Assembly (NCBI GenBank): GCA_964384485.1
Contig: CAYLLE010000004.1
Coordinates: 1 to 64,000, forward strand
From: CAYLLE01 sp964384485
GTDB lineage: Bacteria > Spirochaetota > Spirochaetia > CAYLLE01
Reading direction: 5' to 3'
DNA: 64,000 nucleotides
Part shown: one piece after another, positions 1-8,939 of the stretch
How the letters are laid out: every line of letters starts with the position of its first letter
How positions within the stretch are numbered: the stretch's first letter is position 1
Notes under the pieces: generated by a model
What the model was told of the DNA's origin: nothing
What the model saw: only the letters and a program-made list of their open reading frames with translations
The model's database searches: none
Translations under genes and position numbers: made by a program

Positions 1-546
1 GACTGGGTGGGTTTTGATCCTGTAGTAAAATTTCCCCAAACATTCCGGCCTGATAATTATTACCTGCATGGTGAATTCAGAACGGAAAAAAAGCTTCTTT
101 CCGGAACCGGTTGGGAACAGGATGGTGCGAAACTCGAACAGATCAGGATAATTGATTCCGAAAATGTTGTTTATTTCTATTTCGAATCTTCGACCCCGAT
201 GAATCAGGGAGTTTCTTACTTTTTGTACGGGTATAAAAATCAATACGATGACAAAGCCATTTATTCACTGGAGTTCCCCATCGAAGAACCCGTTGGCTAC
301 ATCATTCTAAGACAAAACCGGGAACAAAATCCGGTGATATGCGGTGAATTGGTTACGGGAACCTATTTGATGGAGGCCCGGATTAAAAAAAACGATCTGC
401 CTTCCGGTTTTCATCTTTTTAATGACACTTCATTCCTGGAGCTTACCGCCTGCAGGTTCCAAAGCGGAAGCGCGGAGGAATATGTGTTTACCCAAATCGA
501 TCCTGGAATTATACCTAATGTCACTTCATCTTCAACTTCTCGGTGA
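1..546 (+). CDS. Hypothetical protein, 5'-truncated by the window edge
   Basis: The reading frame is open from base 1 (Asp-Trp-Val-Gly) and stops at 546, so this is the last 181 residues of a longer protein. The GTG at position 7 could in principle start translation, but no ribosome binding site can be judged there. The visible part is soluble-looking, rich in aromatic and charged residues, with no membrane segment or recognisable catalytic motif. The next gene starts inside its 3' end in another frame, so the two are probably co-transcribed. I do not recognise the family. Confidence 0.55.
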   Translation, partial: DWVGFDPVVKFPQTFRPDNYYLHGEFRTEKKLLSGTGWEQDGAKLEQIRIIDSENVVYFYFESSTPMNQGVSYFLYGYKNQYDDKAIYSLEFPIEEPVGYIILRQNREQNPVICGELVTGTYLMEARIKKNDLPSGFHLFNDTSFLELTACRFQSGSAEEYVFTQIDPGIIPNVTSSSTSR

Positions 547-1216
547 TTTCCTGAGGGATTTTACCGGCTTTGATAACGTCAAATCAATTCTCATAAAAGC
601 TTGCGGTGTCTCTTTTTCAGAAATCCTGCCCATATCGGAAAATACTGACGCTGTACTTGTCTCGCCGGATCATCATCTGCCACAGGAAGCCGTCACCTCT
701 ATCGCGGAATCACATTTACCCGTTACGGCATCAGTGGATATTATTGATCGACTAAAAAACTCACGGACTGACCCCGGAGATCCCTTCTACATCCCGTGGT
801 TCTGCTACGGATATGAACCCAGCCTCATGTATATATACAACAAAATTCACCACAGTGATGAAACGTTGAAACGTATTCATTATTCGGAAGGTGGAATAGA
901 GATAGAGCAGGCAATCTACTTAAGATTCTTATCCGGTAATAAAGCGGATCACCTCCCGCTTTCTACAGGAGACGGGCTGAAGGGGATGGTTTGGATCTTC
1001 GAATTTCAGGACGGCGAATATCGAATATACAACTGCGGAAAAAACGGTTACCGGCTTTATAAAAAAACCGCCGATTCCGAAATACTGATTCCCCTTCCGG
1101 AGGGCAGCGGTATCCTTTATCAGCTTATGGACATATGCCGTGTACTAAATCAGGAAAAAGAAAAATTACTGTATTCTGAGATAGATTGTCAGGAATATTA
1201 TCATGAAAACCAGTAG
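518..1216 (+). CDS. Hypothetical protein (232 aa)
   Basis: Protein of unknown function. I chose the ATG at 518, which gives a 29-base overlap with the preceding gene. The ATG at 422 in the same frame would give an implausible 125-base overlap and a low-quality N-terminus. No signal peptide or membrane segment is visible. The middle part (FYIPWFCYGYEPSLMYIYNK) and the C-terminal third look like a globular domain with alternating strands, but no known motif is evident. It overlaps the next gene by 14 bases. The neighbours suggest a three-gene operon ending in a membrane zinc-ribbon protein. Confidence 0.6.
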   Translation: MSLHLQLLGDFLRDFTGFDNVKSILIKACGVSFSEILPISENTDAVLVSPDHHLPQEAVTSIAESHLPVTASVDIIDRLKNSRTDPGDPFYIPWFCYGYEPSLMYIYNKIHHSDETLKRIHYSEGGIEIEQAIYLRFLSGNKADHLPLSTGDGLKGMVWIFEFQDGEYRIYNCGKNGYRLYKKTADSEILIPLPEGSGILYQLMDICRVLNQEKEKLLYSEIDCQEYYHENQ

Positions 1217-1514
1217 ACATTTTTACTGCGAATATTGCGGCGGCGAAGTGGGCGTTGATGATAAAAAATGTCCGTTCTGCGGCAGATTCTTTACTTCGGT
1301 CCGGTGTCCGGTATGTTCATACCAGAGCACAGAACGGAGGTTCGAAAGCGGATGTCCAAAATGTGGATACCTGGCAGCCCCGGACGATATTTTGCCGGAA
1401 AAAGAAGAACAAAAGGAGAAATTATTTCTCTCTAAATCATTCTACCTTATAATGGGGGGAATTCTCTCCGGGATATTACTTTTCCTTCTTTTCTTGTATA
1501 TCCGGCTGCTCTAG
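1203..1514 (+). CDS. Membrane-anchored double zinc-ribbon protein
   Basis: A 103-residue protein with eight cysteines in four CxxC-type pairs in its first 60 residues (CEYCGG, CPFCG, CPVC, CPKCG), the pattern of two zinc ribbons. A charged linker follows, then a single hydrophobic segment at about residues 80-101 that reaches the C-terminus. It is therefore probably a C-tail-anchored cytoplasmic zinc-ribbon protein. The ATG at 1203 overlaps the end of the upstream gene by 14 bases, so translation is likely coupled. The target of such zinc ribbons cannot be predicted from sequence. It ends 7 bases before the convergent lipoprotein gene. Confidence 0.7.
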   Translation: MKTSRHFYCEYCGGEVGVDDKKCPFCGRFFTSVRCPVCSYQSTERRFESGCPKCGYLAAPDDILPEKEEQKEKLFLSKSFYLIMGGILSGILLFLLFLYIRLL

Positions 1515-1521
1515 CAGGAAC

Positions 1522-3192
1522 TCAGTTCATCATTCCGAAGCCGACACCGCCCATAAAGTACCAATCGGAAAGGGAAAAGAACTCGGCAATCCCTATTATG
1601 GACAAATACGCGGTAGTCCCCGGTATCATCCAGTGCAGTTCACCTCCTAACGGAACAGGAGGCGATAGACCGAACCCTTCTCCAAAGGGAAGCGATCTAA
1701 AAGCGGCGGATAACCCTAAATTGACCACACCGAAATCAAGCAGGAGTCCCGAGCGAAGATACATCCAGGGATATAAACGGGTCTCCTGCAGGAAATCGCT
1801 GTCGTAGGGTTTTGAAAGTGAGAAAACAAATTCAGGACCAACCAGGAATGAGAGTGGGCCGATATCTAAGGAGAGAGGAACGCCCAGCTTTATTCCAGGA
1901 TAATCGGTATACGTATCACTTCTGCTATTTGAAAAAAAGCTGCCGCCTCCGGTAACGGCTCCGGAAATCATACCCCCGGGTGTACGGAAGAGCGATTTTT
2001 TAAGTGAAAAGCCGGCGGTATACGTGGACAAATCTGAATCACTAAATAGGAGCACACCGGCATGGAGATTTAACTCTGTTCCGGCACCCAATCCGAAACG
2101 CAGTCCGGCCTTAAGGGGCACCCGGGTAAGAAGTCCGTCATCCCGGTTCGCGACAAAAGCGGCACCGGTAACAGAAACCTGCGCGGCATAGACCGGAAGC
2201 GGCCGGGGAACGGAAGCGTAGAGCAGCCCGGCAGTATTATTCCAAAGGCTGTGATACCGGATCACTCGGGACCTGTCGATAACAAAATCGAGAGATGCTT
2301 CATCCTTTTCTTCCCCTCCGGGAGAAGATCCGGTAAGGGAAACGGAATATTTACCGTCCGGAAGCGCTTCGTCTTTCAGCTCCCAAATAAAATACTGATT
2401 CCACGAGGTAAAATCGTTGTATAGAAATCTCTTAACGGTTTCTCCCGCACTGTTCTTAATGACAACTTCTCCGCTTCCAGGCGCAGTAACTTCAAAAGAA
2501 CCGGTTAGATCGCCGAGTCTTCCCGGATTTTCGGGATTAACGCGGTCCCTAGATAAATCGGCGGATTGAATTTCGAATGGCGCGTCTTCTAAAAATATGG
2601 AGATTTCACTCATCTTCCTGTCAAAAATTTCGATCTCCCGTTCTACCGGTTTAAACCCGAATTTCCGGATAAGCACATTGTATGTGCCTATAGGCAGCTT
2701 GAAAAAAGCGGTATCGCCTTCAATGTTCAGCTCCAGAGTGTCTATCTCAAGTAAAAAACCGTCCGGATTCACATGAACGGTAAGAAACCCGGTTATTCGC
2801 ATGAGTTCCTTCTGGTATATTACTGTGCTTCCTTCCGGGATCTCAATATCGACTTCATGGGGATAGAAACCTTTTTTAATAATTTCAAGAGTACGGGTTC
2901 CTGTTCCGGCATTGGTTACTGTCAGCGGCGTTTCTCCCCGGTACAGGCCGTCTACGTAGACTTCAGCACCGTCGGGAGCAGTATAAATTTTTAATACGGA
3001 TTCACCGCTGCCTTCATCCTCAACTTCAATAGTTGTTTGCCCGTCATCCTGCTTCTTCCGGTCGATTCTGTCTTTCTCGATCCGCACAATAGTATCCACC
3101 GATGTGCCGGCGGATGTAGCACATCCGGAAATTATCAGTACACCCAAAAAGACAGTAAAGATCAGGGGTATGAAAAATTTCTTCGGTATCAT
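1522..3192 (-). CDS. PEGA-domain lipoprotein with C-terminal barrel-like domain
   Basis: A 556-residue predicted lipoprotein. The ATG at 3192 gives a signal peptide with lipobox LIISGC and lipidated Cys24. The open frame extends further upstream, but that part is not secretory and was excluded. Residues about 60-125 form a PEGA domain (motif APDGAEVYVDGLYRGETPLT) and a second PEGA-like repeat follows to about 190. Next comes an Ig-like segment resembling FlgD-type repeats (NPENPGRLG, WELKDEALPDGKYSV). The last 200 residues alternate glycine- and aromatic-rich strands like an outer-membrane barrel. PEGA repeats usually bind surface partners or glycans; the role here is unknown. There is no Shine-Dalgarno, and a weak TACTTT hexamer lies 7 bases upstream of the ATG. 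Confidence 0.75.
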   Translation of the reverse strand: MIPKKFFIPLIFTVFLGVLIISGCATSAGTSVDTIVRIEKDRIDRKKQDDGQTTIEVEDEGSGESVLKIYTAPDGAEVYVDGLYRGETPLTVTNAGTGTRTLEIIKKGFYPHEVDIEIPEGSTVIYQKELMRITGFLTVHVNPDGFLLEIDTLELNIEGDTAFFKLPIGTYNVLIRKFGFKPVEREIEIFDRKMSEISIFLEDAPFEIQSADLSRDRVNPENPGRLGDLTGSFEVTAPGSGEVVIKNSAGETVKRFLYNDFTSWNQYFIWELKDEALPDGKYSVSLTGSSPGGEEKDEASLDFVIDRSRVIRYHSLWNNTAGLLYASVPRPLPVYAAQVSVTGAAFVANRDDGLLTRVPLKAGLRFGLGAGTELNLHAGVLLFSDSDLSTYTAGFSLKKSLFRTPGGMISGAVTGGGSFFSNSRSDTYTDYPGIKLGVPLSLDIGPLSFLVGPEFVFSLSKPYDSDFLQETRLYPWMYLRSGLLLDFGVVNLGLSAAFRSLPFGEGFGLSPPVPLGGELHWMIPGTTAYLSIIGIAEFFSLSDWYFMGGVGFGMMN

Positions 3193-3233
3193 AGTATAAA
3201 AAGTAATCCAAATCGGCCGAAAATGGAAACAGA

Positions 3234-3782
3234 ATGAACCATAAATTATTTTTATCTGTACTGTATATATTTTTTTTAACTTTTTCTGTTTGGGGTCAGG
3301 ATTCCAATCGCCAAAATGATCTTCCATTGGGTTTCGATGGGATCACATTCGGTATGACGGTGGATGAGGTAAAGAAGCTTCTTAAAGAGAGCCGGAATTT
3401 CAATTTCCGGGAAGCTGAGGTGACATTTACTCCTGATAGAGAAAAAAAGGTTTTAGAATCGGACGGGCTCTCCTTTTTAGATCGGGGTATATTTCAATTC
3501 CGTGATGAATCCCTTTATATCATTATCCTTCATATCGACGCGGGAAAAATTGGATATTTCACTATGTATCAAACCCTTACAGAAAAATACGGCAACCCGG
3601 ACCGGCTCTCCCCGGGCAATTCGGAGTGGGAGTCGGAGGATGTCATAATGACTTTGGAAAAATCCGATCCAGTGACCTTGAAATATGTATACCGGCCGGT
3701 ATATCTGGAAATACTGGATGAAAGCGGCGTAGAAGAGTCGCTGGAAGAACTTTCACGTTCCCTTTTCCTCGATCAATTTTAG
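3234..3782 (+). CDS. Secreted hypothetical protein
   Basis: A 182-residue protein with a clear signal peptide (residues 1-21, cleavage likely after VWG). The mature part starts with the phrase GFDGITFGMTVDEVKKLL, typical of small periplasmic proteins in which a 'GM(s/t)xxEVkklL' segment opens an alpha/beta repeat. The rest alternates strands and helices with no catalytic motif. It is divergent from the PEGA lipoprotein gene, with only 41 bases between the two starts, so the promoters must overlap. A DUF192 lipoprotein gene follows after 8 bases, probably in the same transcript. Function unknown; likely periplasmic. Confidence 0.65.
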   Translation: MNHKLFLSVLYIFFLTFSVWGQDSNRQNDLPLGFDGITFGMTVDEVKKLLKESRNFNFREAEVTFTPDREKKVLESDGLSFLDRGIFQFRDESLYIIILHIDAGKIGYFTMYQTLTEKYGNPDRLSPGNSEWESEDVIMTLEKSDPVTLKYVYRPVYLEILDESGVEESLEELSRSLFLDQF

Positions 3783-3790
3783 GAAAGCAA

Positions 3791-4240
3791 ATGAAAAAGC
3801 TGTCATCAATTTTTATACCGATCGTATTTATGGCCGCATCGTGGGGATGCAGTAAATCTCCCGAAACATACACCCTTACCATCAATAATAACGAGCTCAA
3901 GGTTGAAATCGCGGTCACCCATGAAGAAAAGCAGCGCGGATTGATGCACCGGGAAAATTTGGCGGAAAACGAAGGAATGCTTTTTGTTTACGAAGAAGAC
4001 CGGGTTATGTCTTTCTGGATGAAAAACACGACAATACCGCTGTCCATCGCGTTTTTATCAAAAGAGGGGGAGATAATCGACATAAAAAATCTTACTCCCC
4101 GCTCAGAACGTTCAGTTCAATCAAGCCGTTCAGTCAGGTATGCCCTGGAGGTAAACCAGGGATTTTTTTCCCGTCATGGTATCCAGGAAGGGGACCGGGT
4201 AAACTTCTCTAAAGAATTAGAAGAGCTCATCGGTCCTTAG
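3791..4240 (+). CDS. DUF192 family lipoprotein
   Basis: A 149-residue DUF192 protein. The N-terminus is a lipoprotein signal with lipobox ASWGC (Cys20). The DUF192 core is clear: VEIAVTHEEKQRGLMHRENL, then GMLFVYEEDRVMSFWMKNTTIPLSIAF, and a C-terminal ALEVNQGFF. The family is widespread, exported and of unknown biochemical function. AGGA at 3781-3784 is a good ribosome binding site for the ATG at 3791. Its stop codon overlaps the stop of convergent xseB by 4 bases, so no terminator can lie between them. Confidence 0.85.
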   Translation: MKKLSSIFIPIVFMAASWGCSKSPETYTLTINNNELKVEIAVTHEEKQRGLMHRENLAENEGMLFVYEEDRVMSFWMKNTTIPLSIAFLSKEGEIIDIKNLTPRSERSVQSSRSVRYALEVNQGFFSRHGIQEGDRVNFSKELEELIGP

Positions 4241-4488
4241 GAGGAGCCGGTTTCATCATCATCAAGATCCGGAAAAAGATCCAGGACGGGTTTTTCCCGG
4301 TCCTTTTCCGGCTGATTAATTAATATTTCAATTTTCCGTTCTACTTTCGCGAGATCCTTCTCCAGTCCCTTCGCGAGTTTTATTCCTTCTTCGAACAGAG
4401 AAACAGCTTCTTCCAGCCCCAAATTCCCGTCCCGAATTTTTTCACTCAGTTCTTCCAGCCTGCTCAGCCGTTCTTCAAAACTTGCCAT
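4237..4488 (-). CDS. xseB: Exodeoxyribonuclease VII small subunit XseB
   Basis: An 83-residue subunit that with XseA forms exonuclease VII, a cytoplasmic nuclease that degrades single-stranded DNA. The family signature is present: SFEERLSRLEELSEKIRDGN and LEEAVSLFEEGIKLAKG, the two helices that pack on XseA, followed by an acidic tail. The length is typical. It starts inside the 3' end of xseA (14-base overlap), so the subunits are translationally coupled. Its stop overlaps the stop of the convergent DUF192 gene. Confidence 0.93.
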   Translation of the reverse strand: MASFEERLSRLEELSEKIRDGNLGLEEAVSLFEEGIKLAKGLEKDLAKVERKIEILINQPEKDREKPVLDLFPDLDDDETGSS

Positions 4489-5713
4489 TTACATTATCTC
4501 CATTACTGCTTTCATCCGCGGAAACCCTGACCGGAAAATTCCCCTGATATACCGTGACTTTAAGTTTTTCTTCAGGCGATACCTGATCCTTACGGGTTAC
4601 CAGACTGCCGTCCGTATCTTTTGATACTATAGCGTACCCCCGCTCCAGAATACTGTATGGAGAATAGGCTAAAAGTCCGTTTCTCACAAGAGAATAGCGG
4701 TGATTAAAATCACGGATGAGATCTCCAATACACCGTATTATCCGCTCTTTAGTATCATCAAACCGGAGATTCAGAGGCTGAACACACATACGGAAATTCC
4801 GTTCCAGATTTTCCGCGGTAAATGCTGCCTGGACAGTGCGTATGTTGTGTATTCTATTATTTATTTCATCATGAAGTGTCCGGGTACAATCGGAAATCTG
4901 TCTTATTAGAGCCTCACGCTGCTCCGATACTGTCTCCGCAGCGGCGGAAGGCGTGGGTACCCGTTTATCCGCCGCGAAATCGGATAAAGCGTAATCAATC
5001 TCATGCCCCACTGCTGAAATTATCGGGATTTCTGAAGCGGCAATGCTCCTGACCACGATTTCCTCCGAAAATGGCAGCAGATCTTCCAGGGAACCTCCCC
5101 CCCGGGTGATTATTATCACTTCACCTAGATTAAATTCATTCGCGCACCTTATCTGCCTTGCAATAATACCGGCCGCCTCGCTCCCCTGGACAGGAGCCGG
5201 CAGTATCGTAAGATTGAGACAGGAATTCCGCCGTTTTAGAACACGGAGAATATCCCGCAGCGCGGCTCCAGTAGGGGAGGTGATTACCGCAATCCGTTTT
5301 GGGAAAAGGGGAAGCTTTTTCTTTCTGCTTTCATCGAAAAAACCCTCCTCCTGGAGTTTTCTTTTCCGTTCCTCCAGCATGGCCAGGATGGCTCCTCTTC
5401 CGGCTACTTCCATGGATTCGCAGATAATTTGATACGATCCGCGTTTTGGATACACCGAGATACCGCCCCGCACCGATACCAGCTGTCCGTCTTCCGGTTT
5501 GAACGTGAGTTTAGCTGTACGGCCTCGGAACATAACTGCCGAAAGCACTGCGTCATTATCTTTTAAAGAAAAATAAAAATGTCCTGTACTTGACGGCTTA
5601 AAATTTGATATCTCGCCTTCCACGGTTATACTTGGATATTTGAATTCAAGGAGAGACCTAATATTTTTTGTCAGTTCACTAACTGAGTAGATTTTTGCAC
5701 TGTTTTCCAGCAT
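4475..5713 (-). CDS. xseA: Exodeoxyribonuclease VII large subunit XseA
   Basis: A 412-residue catalytic subunit of exonuclease VII. An N-terminal OB-fold domain (about residues 8-100, VEGEISNFKPSSTGHFYFSLKD) is followed by the catalytic domain with ITSPTGAALRDI, GGGSLEDLLPFSEE and SAVGHEIDYALSDFAAD motifs, then a coiled-coil region. Length is normal for the family. Its last 14 bases overlap xseB. The start ATG at 5713 lies about 75 bases from the divergent spiro-SPASM gene. Confidence 0.95.
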   Translation of the reverse strand: MLENSAKIYSVSELTKNIRSLLEFKYPSITVEGEISNFKPSSTGHFYFSLKDNDAVLSAVMFRGRTAKLTFKPEDGQLVSVRGGISVYPKRGSYQIICESMEVAGRGAILAMLEERKRKLQEEGFFDESRKKKLPLFPKRIAVITSPTGAALRDILRVLKRRNSCLNLTILPAPVQGSEAAGIIARQIRCANEFNLGEVIIITRGGGSLEDLLPFSEEIVVRSIAASEIPIISAVGHEIDYALSDFAADKRVPTPSAAAETVSEQREALIRQISDCTRTLHDEINNRIHNIRTVQAAFTAENLERNFRMCVQPLNLRFDDTKERIIRCIGDLIRDFNHRYSLVRNGLLAYSPYSILERGYAIVSKDTDGSLVTRKDQVSPEEKLKVTVYQGNFPVRVSADESSNGDNVNGKF

Positions 5714-5789
5714 GTGCAGAGCTTAACCTACAATTATGATATACTCAAGATTAATGGCAGGTCTTTAAATGTCGATAAGGTAAACAGAA

Positions 5790-7310
5790 ATGCGCGTGAA
5801 TGCTATTATAAACGGGATAAAGTCTCCAACATACACAAATCAAACTCTCTACCGCGGGAAGAATTCCCGGGAAATTATAGTTGACCGGCTCAGTTCAATG
5901 GAACCGGTTAATAAAATATTTCTCTTTACCGATGATCCGGAATACCGTCATGAAAATACCCAAACAATCTGCAGGAATGACTGGAACCGCAGTACATTTT
6001 TATCCGTGGCCGCCGAAGCTGCAGAGGGAGAAACCCTCCTGATTCTGCATGATGATCAACCTTTTTTCGATGATCAACTTGCGTTGGAAATGATCAGGAA
6101 CCATCACCGCTACCGGGCGGATTTTTCTTATGCCGACGGATATCCGGACGGATTGGCCGGAGAACTGCTCAGTCCCGTGATTATTCCTTCTCTCCTTACC
6201 ATTCGGGATCCGGAAGATATTTTTTTTCCGGCATGGAATAGACCGGTCTTAAGAAAACCGCTTTTCGATCTCGTTAAAGAAGATATAAACGCGTTCGACA
6301 TTGAAACTGCCATAGCGGAAGAGGATCTCCGGCTGCTGCGCATCGAATTACGGACCGATACGAAACGGAATTTTCTCCTGTGCAGCGGATTTGCCGGTCT
6401 GGGAGCCTTTGACGGGAGCAGCAGCATTTCCGATTCGGTGTACCGGATGATTCATCAGAAACCTGATCTGCTCCGTACGATTCCCGCGTATTTTCCGATT
6501 CAGATCGCGGGAGGATGCCCGCAGGAGTGTGAATACTGTCCCTATCCGAAATTCGGAGGACCGGTTCTTGAGAGAAAAGATACGATGGATCCTGCCGAAT
6601 TTGACGGGTTGATTGAAAAGATTGCTTCCTTTGCGCCTGAATCGGTAATTGGTATTTCTCTCTGGGGTGATCCGGGAAATCATCCGTCCCTTGATGAGAT
6701 ATTAGACTCTGTCACAGCACGGGAACGGCTGGCCCTTATTTTGGAAACTTCGGGAGTTAATTTTCCTGAAAATTCTCTAAGGAAAATCGCGGAGTTACCG
6801 GAGAGTAAAGTCCGATGTATCCATTCCCTTGATTCAACAGATGAGACGACATACGGCCGCTTAAGAGGCCGGGGATACAAAAACGCGATCAGGACAGCAG
6901 AAAGACTCATCGAACTTCTGGGTAAAAGAGTGTATATCCAGGCCGTCAGGATGAAGGAAAACGAAGCCGAAATGGAATCGTTTTACAAAAACTTCACCGA
7001 CAAATCATCGGTTATAATTCAAAAATACGACCACTTTTGCGGCAGACAACCGGATAAACGGGTAGTTGATCTCTCGCCTTTGAACAGGTACCCATGCTGG
7101 CATATCAAGCGGGATTTCCCTATTCTTCTAAACGGAGATGTACGGATCTGCCGGGAGGACATTGGAGGCGAAATGTTGCTGGGTAATGCTTTTACCGAAG
7201 AGCTTGAAGCTATTTGGCAAAAAGGCTTGAGAATCTATATCGATCATGCCGAGGGCCAATATCCGGAATTATGTAGGAATTGTGATGAATACTATACCTT
7301 CAACTTCTAA
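5790..7310 (+). CDS. Radical SAM/SPASM protein, spiro-SPASM family
   Basis: A 506-residue radical SAM enzyme. The first ~220 residues resemble a nucleotide-sugar transferase-like domain. The radical SAM domain follows, with its 4Fe-4S cysteines in CPQECEYC (Cys243, Cys247, Cys250). A C-terminal SPASM-type cysteine set (PCWH, RICRED, LCRNCDEYY) would bind auxiliary clusters. This architecture matches what I know as the spirochaete-restricted spiro-SPASM family. The substrate is unknown. It heads a tightly packed cluster (glycosyltransferase-like, SpsF-like, PseG-like/methyltransferase, ATP-grasp) just upstream of flaA, so a role in modifying a surface or flagellar glycan or peptide is plausible but unproven. 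The weak ribosome binding site AAGGTAA precedes the ATG at 5790. Confidence 0.8.
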   Translation: MRVNAIINGIKSPTYTNQTLYRGKNSREIIVDRLSSMEPVNKIFLFTDDPEYRHENTQTICRNDWNRSTFLSVAAEAAEGETLLILHDDQPFFDDQLALEMIRNHHRYRADFSYADGYPDGLAGELLSPVIIPSLLTIRDPEDIFFPAWNRPVLRKPLFDLVKEDINAFDIETAIAEEDLRLLRIELRTDTKRNFLLCSGFAGLGAFDGSSSISDSVYRMIHQKPDLLRTIPAYFPIQIAGGCPQECEYCPYPKFGGPVLERKDTMDPAEFDGLIEKIASFAPESVIGISLWGDPGNHPSLDEILDSVTARERLALILETSGVNFPENSLRKIAELPESKVRCIHSLDSTDETTYGRLRGRGYKNAIRTAERLIELLGKRVYIQAVRMKENEAEMESFYKNFTDKSSVIIQKYDHFCGRQPDKRVVDLSPLNRYPCWHIKRDFPILLNGDVRICREDIGGEMLLGNAFTEELEAIWQKGLRIYIDHAEGQYPELCRNCDEYYTFNF

Positions 7311-8247
7311 AAATCTTTCCGTTCCCTACACGGTAGTAGGCGGAAAAAAAATTGACCGATCCGCTAAATACACCCGGCGGCTTTCTTTTCTCGTTCTTAA
7401 CAGAGGCGGCAAGTTTAACCGGTGGAATACATTTTCTGCGCTAAAAAAAATTGGTGCTGATGAAATTATTTCAGTGGAGGGTCCCGGCGCGCCGTATGAT
7501 GTGGAACAGCTCTCGAAAGACTTTGATGATGTCCGGTTCCTTATCCTTCACGAAGCAACATCCCCCGGCGAAATGGTGAATACCGGAATTAACGAATGCC
7601 GCGGTAAATTCGTGTACGTATTATGGAATGATATGTCCGTAGAATCGGTTCCGGAAGAAATTCTCAATCAATACCTGTTTCTAAACACTCTATGTGTTCA
7701 GCCGGTCTTTATAAATCACATGAATGAACCGGTACCTTCCATGCAGGTTCCTGTATTTTATAAAAGACGCATCAAGATATTGCACTTAACTCCGGAAAAT
7801 GAACGTGCGAAAACGCTGTATCCGATGGATTATACCGGTATCTATAATAAGGAACGCTTCATCCTGATCGGAGGCTACGACCGAACCTTAAAAAACAGCT
7901 ACTGGCAAAAAGCAGATTTTGGATTTAGAAGTTATATGTGGGGTGAAGAGATACTCGTGGATTCCCATTTACGGGTAAAATTACAGAATGAACATCCGGG
8001 TGAAGATACTTCAGCTGACGAAGACTATAAACAGTTTTATTTGAAAAATCTTGCTGTCAATTTTTCCGGTGATGCCGGATATATACCGAAGGCACGTTTT
8101 TTTTCTTTTTTTGTGAAAACGGGTGGAGGAATAATCGATTCCTACCGTGAATTTAAAGCAGCACGGGACTGGGTAAATAAAAACTCCTTCAGGTTTAAAA
8201 TGAATTCAAAAAGTGTAATCGATCTTTGGGAGGTTAGTAATATATGA
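7285..8247 (+). CDS. Glycosyltransferase-like protein in glycan cluster
   Basis: A 320-residue protein that looks like a GT-A type glycosyltransferase. An early Rossmann-like half (RLSFLVLNRGGKFNRWNTF, GADEIISVEG) leads to a DMSVES segment reached after YVLWND, in the place where GT2 enzymes have their metal-binding acidic motif. A YNKERFILIGGYDRTL segment follows, like the acceptor-side GG(f/y)D motif of GT2 enzymes. I chose the ATG at 7285, preceded by TAGGAAT; it overlaps the spiro-SPASM gene by 26 bases. The upstream in-frame start at 7246 would add an unlikely leader. It ends in an ATGA overlap with the next gene. Substrate unknown; likely surface or flagellar glycosylation. Confidence 0.65.
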   Translation: MNTIPSTSKNLSVPYTVVGGKKIDRSAKYTRRLSFLVLNRGGKFNRWNTFSALKKIGADEIISVEGPGAPYDVEQLSKDFDDVRFLILHEATSPGEMVNTGINECRGKFVYVLWNDMSVESVPEEILNQYLFLNTLCVQPVFINHMNEPVPSMQVPVFYKRRIKILHLTPENERAKTLYPMDYTGIYNKERFILIGGYDRTLKNSYWQKADFGFRSYMWGEEILVDSHLRVKLQNEHPGEDTSADEDYKQFYLKNLAVNFSGDAGYIPKARFFSFFVKTGGGIIDSYREFKAARDWVNKNSFRFKMNSKSVIDLWEVSNI

Positions 8248-8939
8248 CTGGAATTTATCTTCAGGTACGGCTGGGATCAAAAAGACTGCCGGAAAAGGCA
8301 TTGCTGGATCTATCCGGAAAAAACGTAATAGAACATGCCATGGATTCTCTCAGGAGGGTTCCGGCGGATGTATATGCCCTTGTGACCGATGAAAACAGTT
8401 ATCAAGCTCTGACAGAAATTGCCCAGCCTTACGGTTTCTCGGTTTTCGCGGGATCATCGGAGGATGTCCTGAAGAGGTATCTCGATGCCGCCCGTTACTA
8501 CGGAACGGATGTTTTAATAAGGGCAACAGGAGACAATCCCCTGGTTTCATGGGAGATGGCAATAAGGATCAGAGAAATCTTCGATCAGAAGGGGTCAGAT
8601 TTTTCCAGTTTTAAGGGTATGCCCTTGGGTACAGGTGTGGAAGTATTTAAGCTGGAAGCCTTAGAAAAGGCATTCGCGGAAACAAGTCCGGGCTACTACC
8701 GGGAGCATGTAAGTCCTTACATGTATGATAACCCGGATAAGTTCTTTATTTACCGTCCCGACGCGGAAGAACAATATGTTTTTCCTGAAGGAAGGGTCAC
8801 CTTAGACACCGTGGATGATTACCTGTACATCTCCAAAATATATGAAGAACTCTACCGCGCGGAACCGATTTCACTTATCAGCCTTGTGGAATGGCTGAAA
8901 AAAGAACAGGAAAATATTACGGTCCGTCATTCAGCATGA
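8244..8939 (+). CDS. SpsF-like cytidylyltransferase (nucleotide-sugar synthesis)
   Basis: A 231-residue nucleotidyltransferase of the CMP-sugar synthetase / SpsF family (PF02348 type). The N-terminus IYLQVRLGSKRLPEKALLDL is the nucleotide-binding signature. IRATGDNPLVSWEMA carries the conserved acidic metal ligand and RVTLDTVDDYLYISKIY is the C-terminal family motif. It probably activates a sugar as its CMP derivative. The start overlaps the previous stop (ATGA), and the next start overlaps its own stop, so the three genes are translationally coupled. The neighbouring PseG-like domain supports a nonulosonic-acid-like pathway, but no NeuB/PseI synthase gene is visible here. Confidence 0.8.
   Translation: MTGIYLQVRLGSKRLPEKALLDLSGKNVIEHAMDSLRRVPADVYALVTDENSYQALTEIAQPYGFSVFAGSSEDVLKRYLDAARYYGTDVLIRATGDNPLVSWEMAIRIREIFDQKGSDFSSFKGMPLGTGVEVFKLEALEKAFAETSPGYYREHVSPYMYDNPDKFFIYRPDAEEQYVFPEGRVTLDTVDDYLYISKIYEELYRAEPISLISLVEWLKKEQENITVRHSA

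Noticed and set aside
422..546. Programmed frameshift joining the first two genes
   Set aside because: The frames overlap, but there is no slippery heptamer in the overlap, and the second gene has its own reasonable ATG at 518. Without homologues a frameshift cannot be supported.
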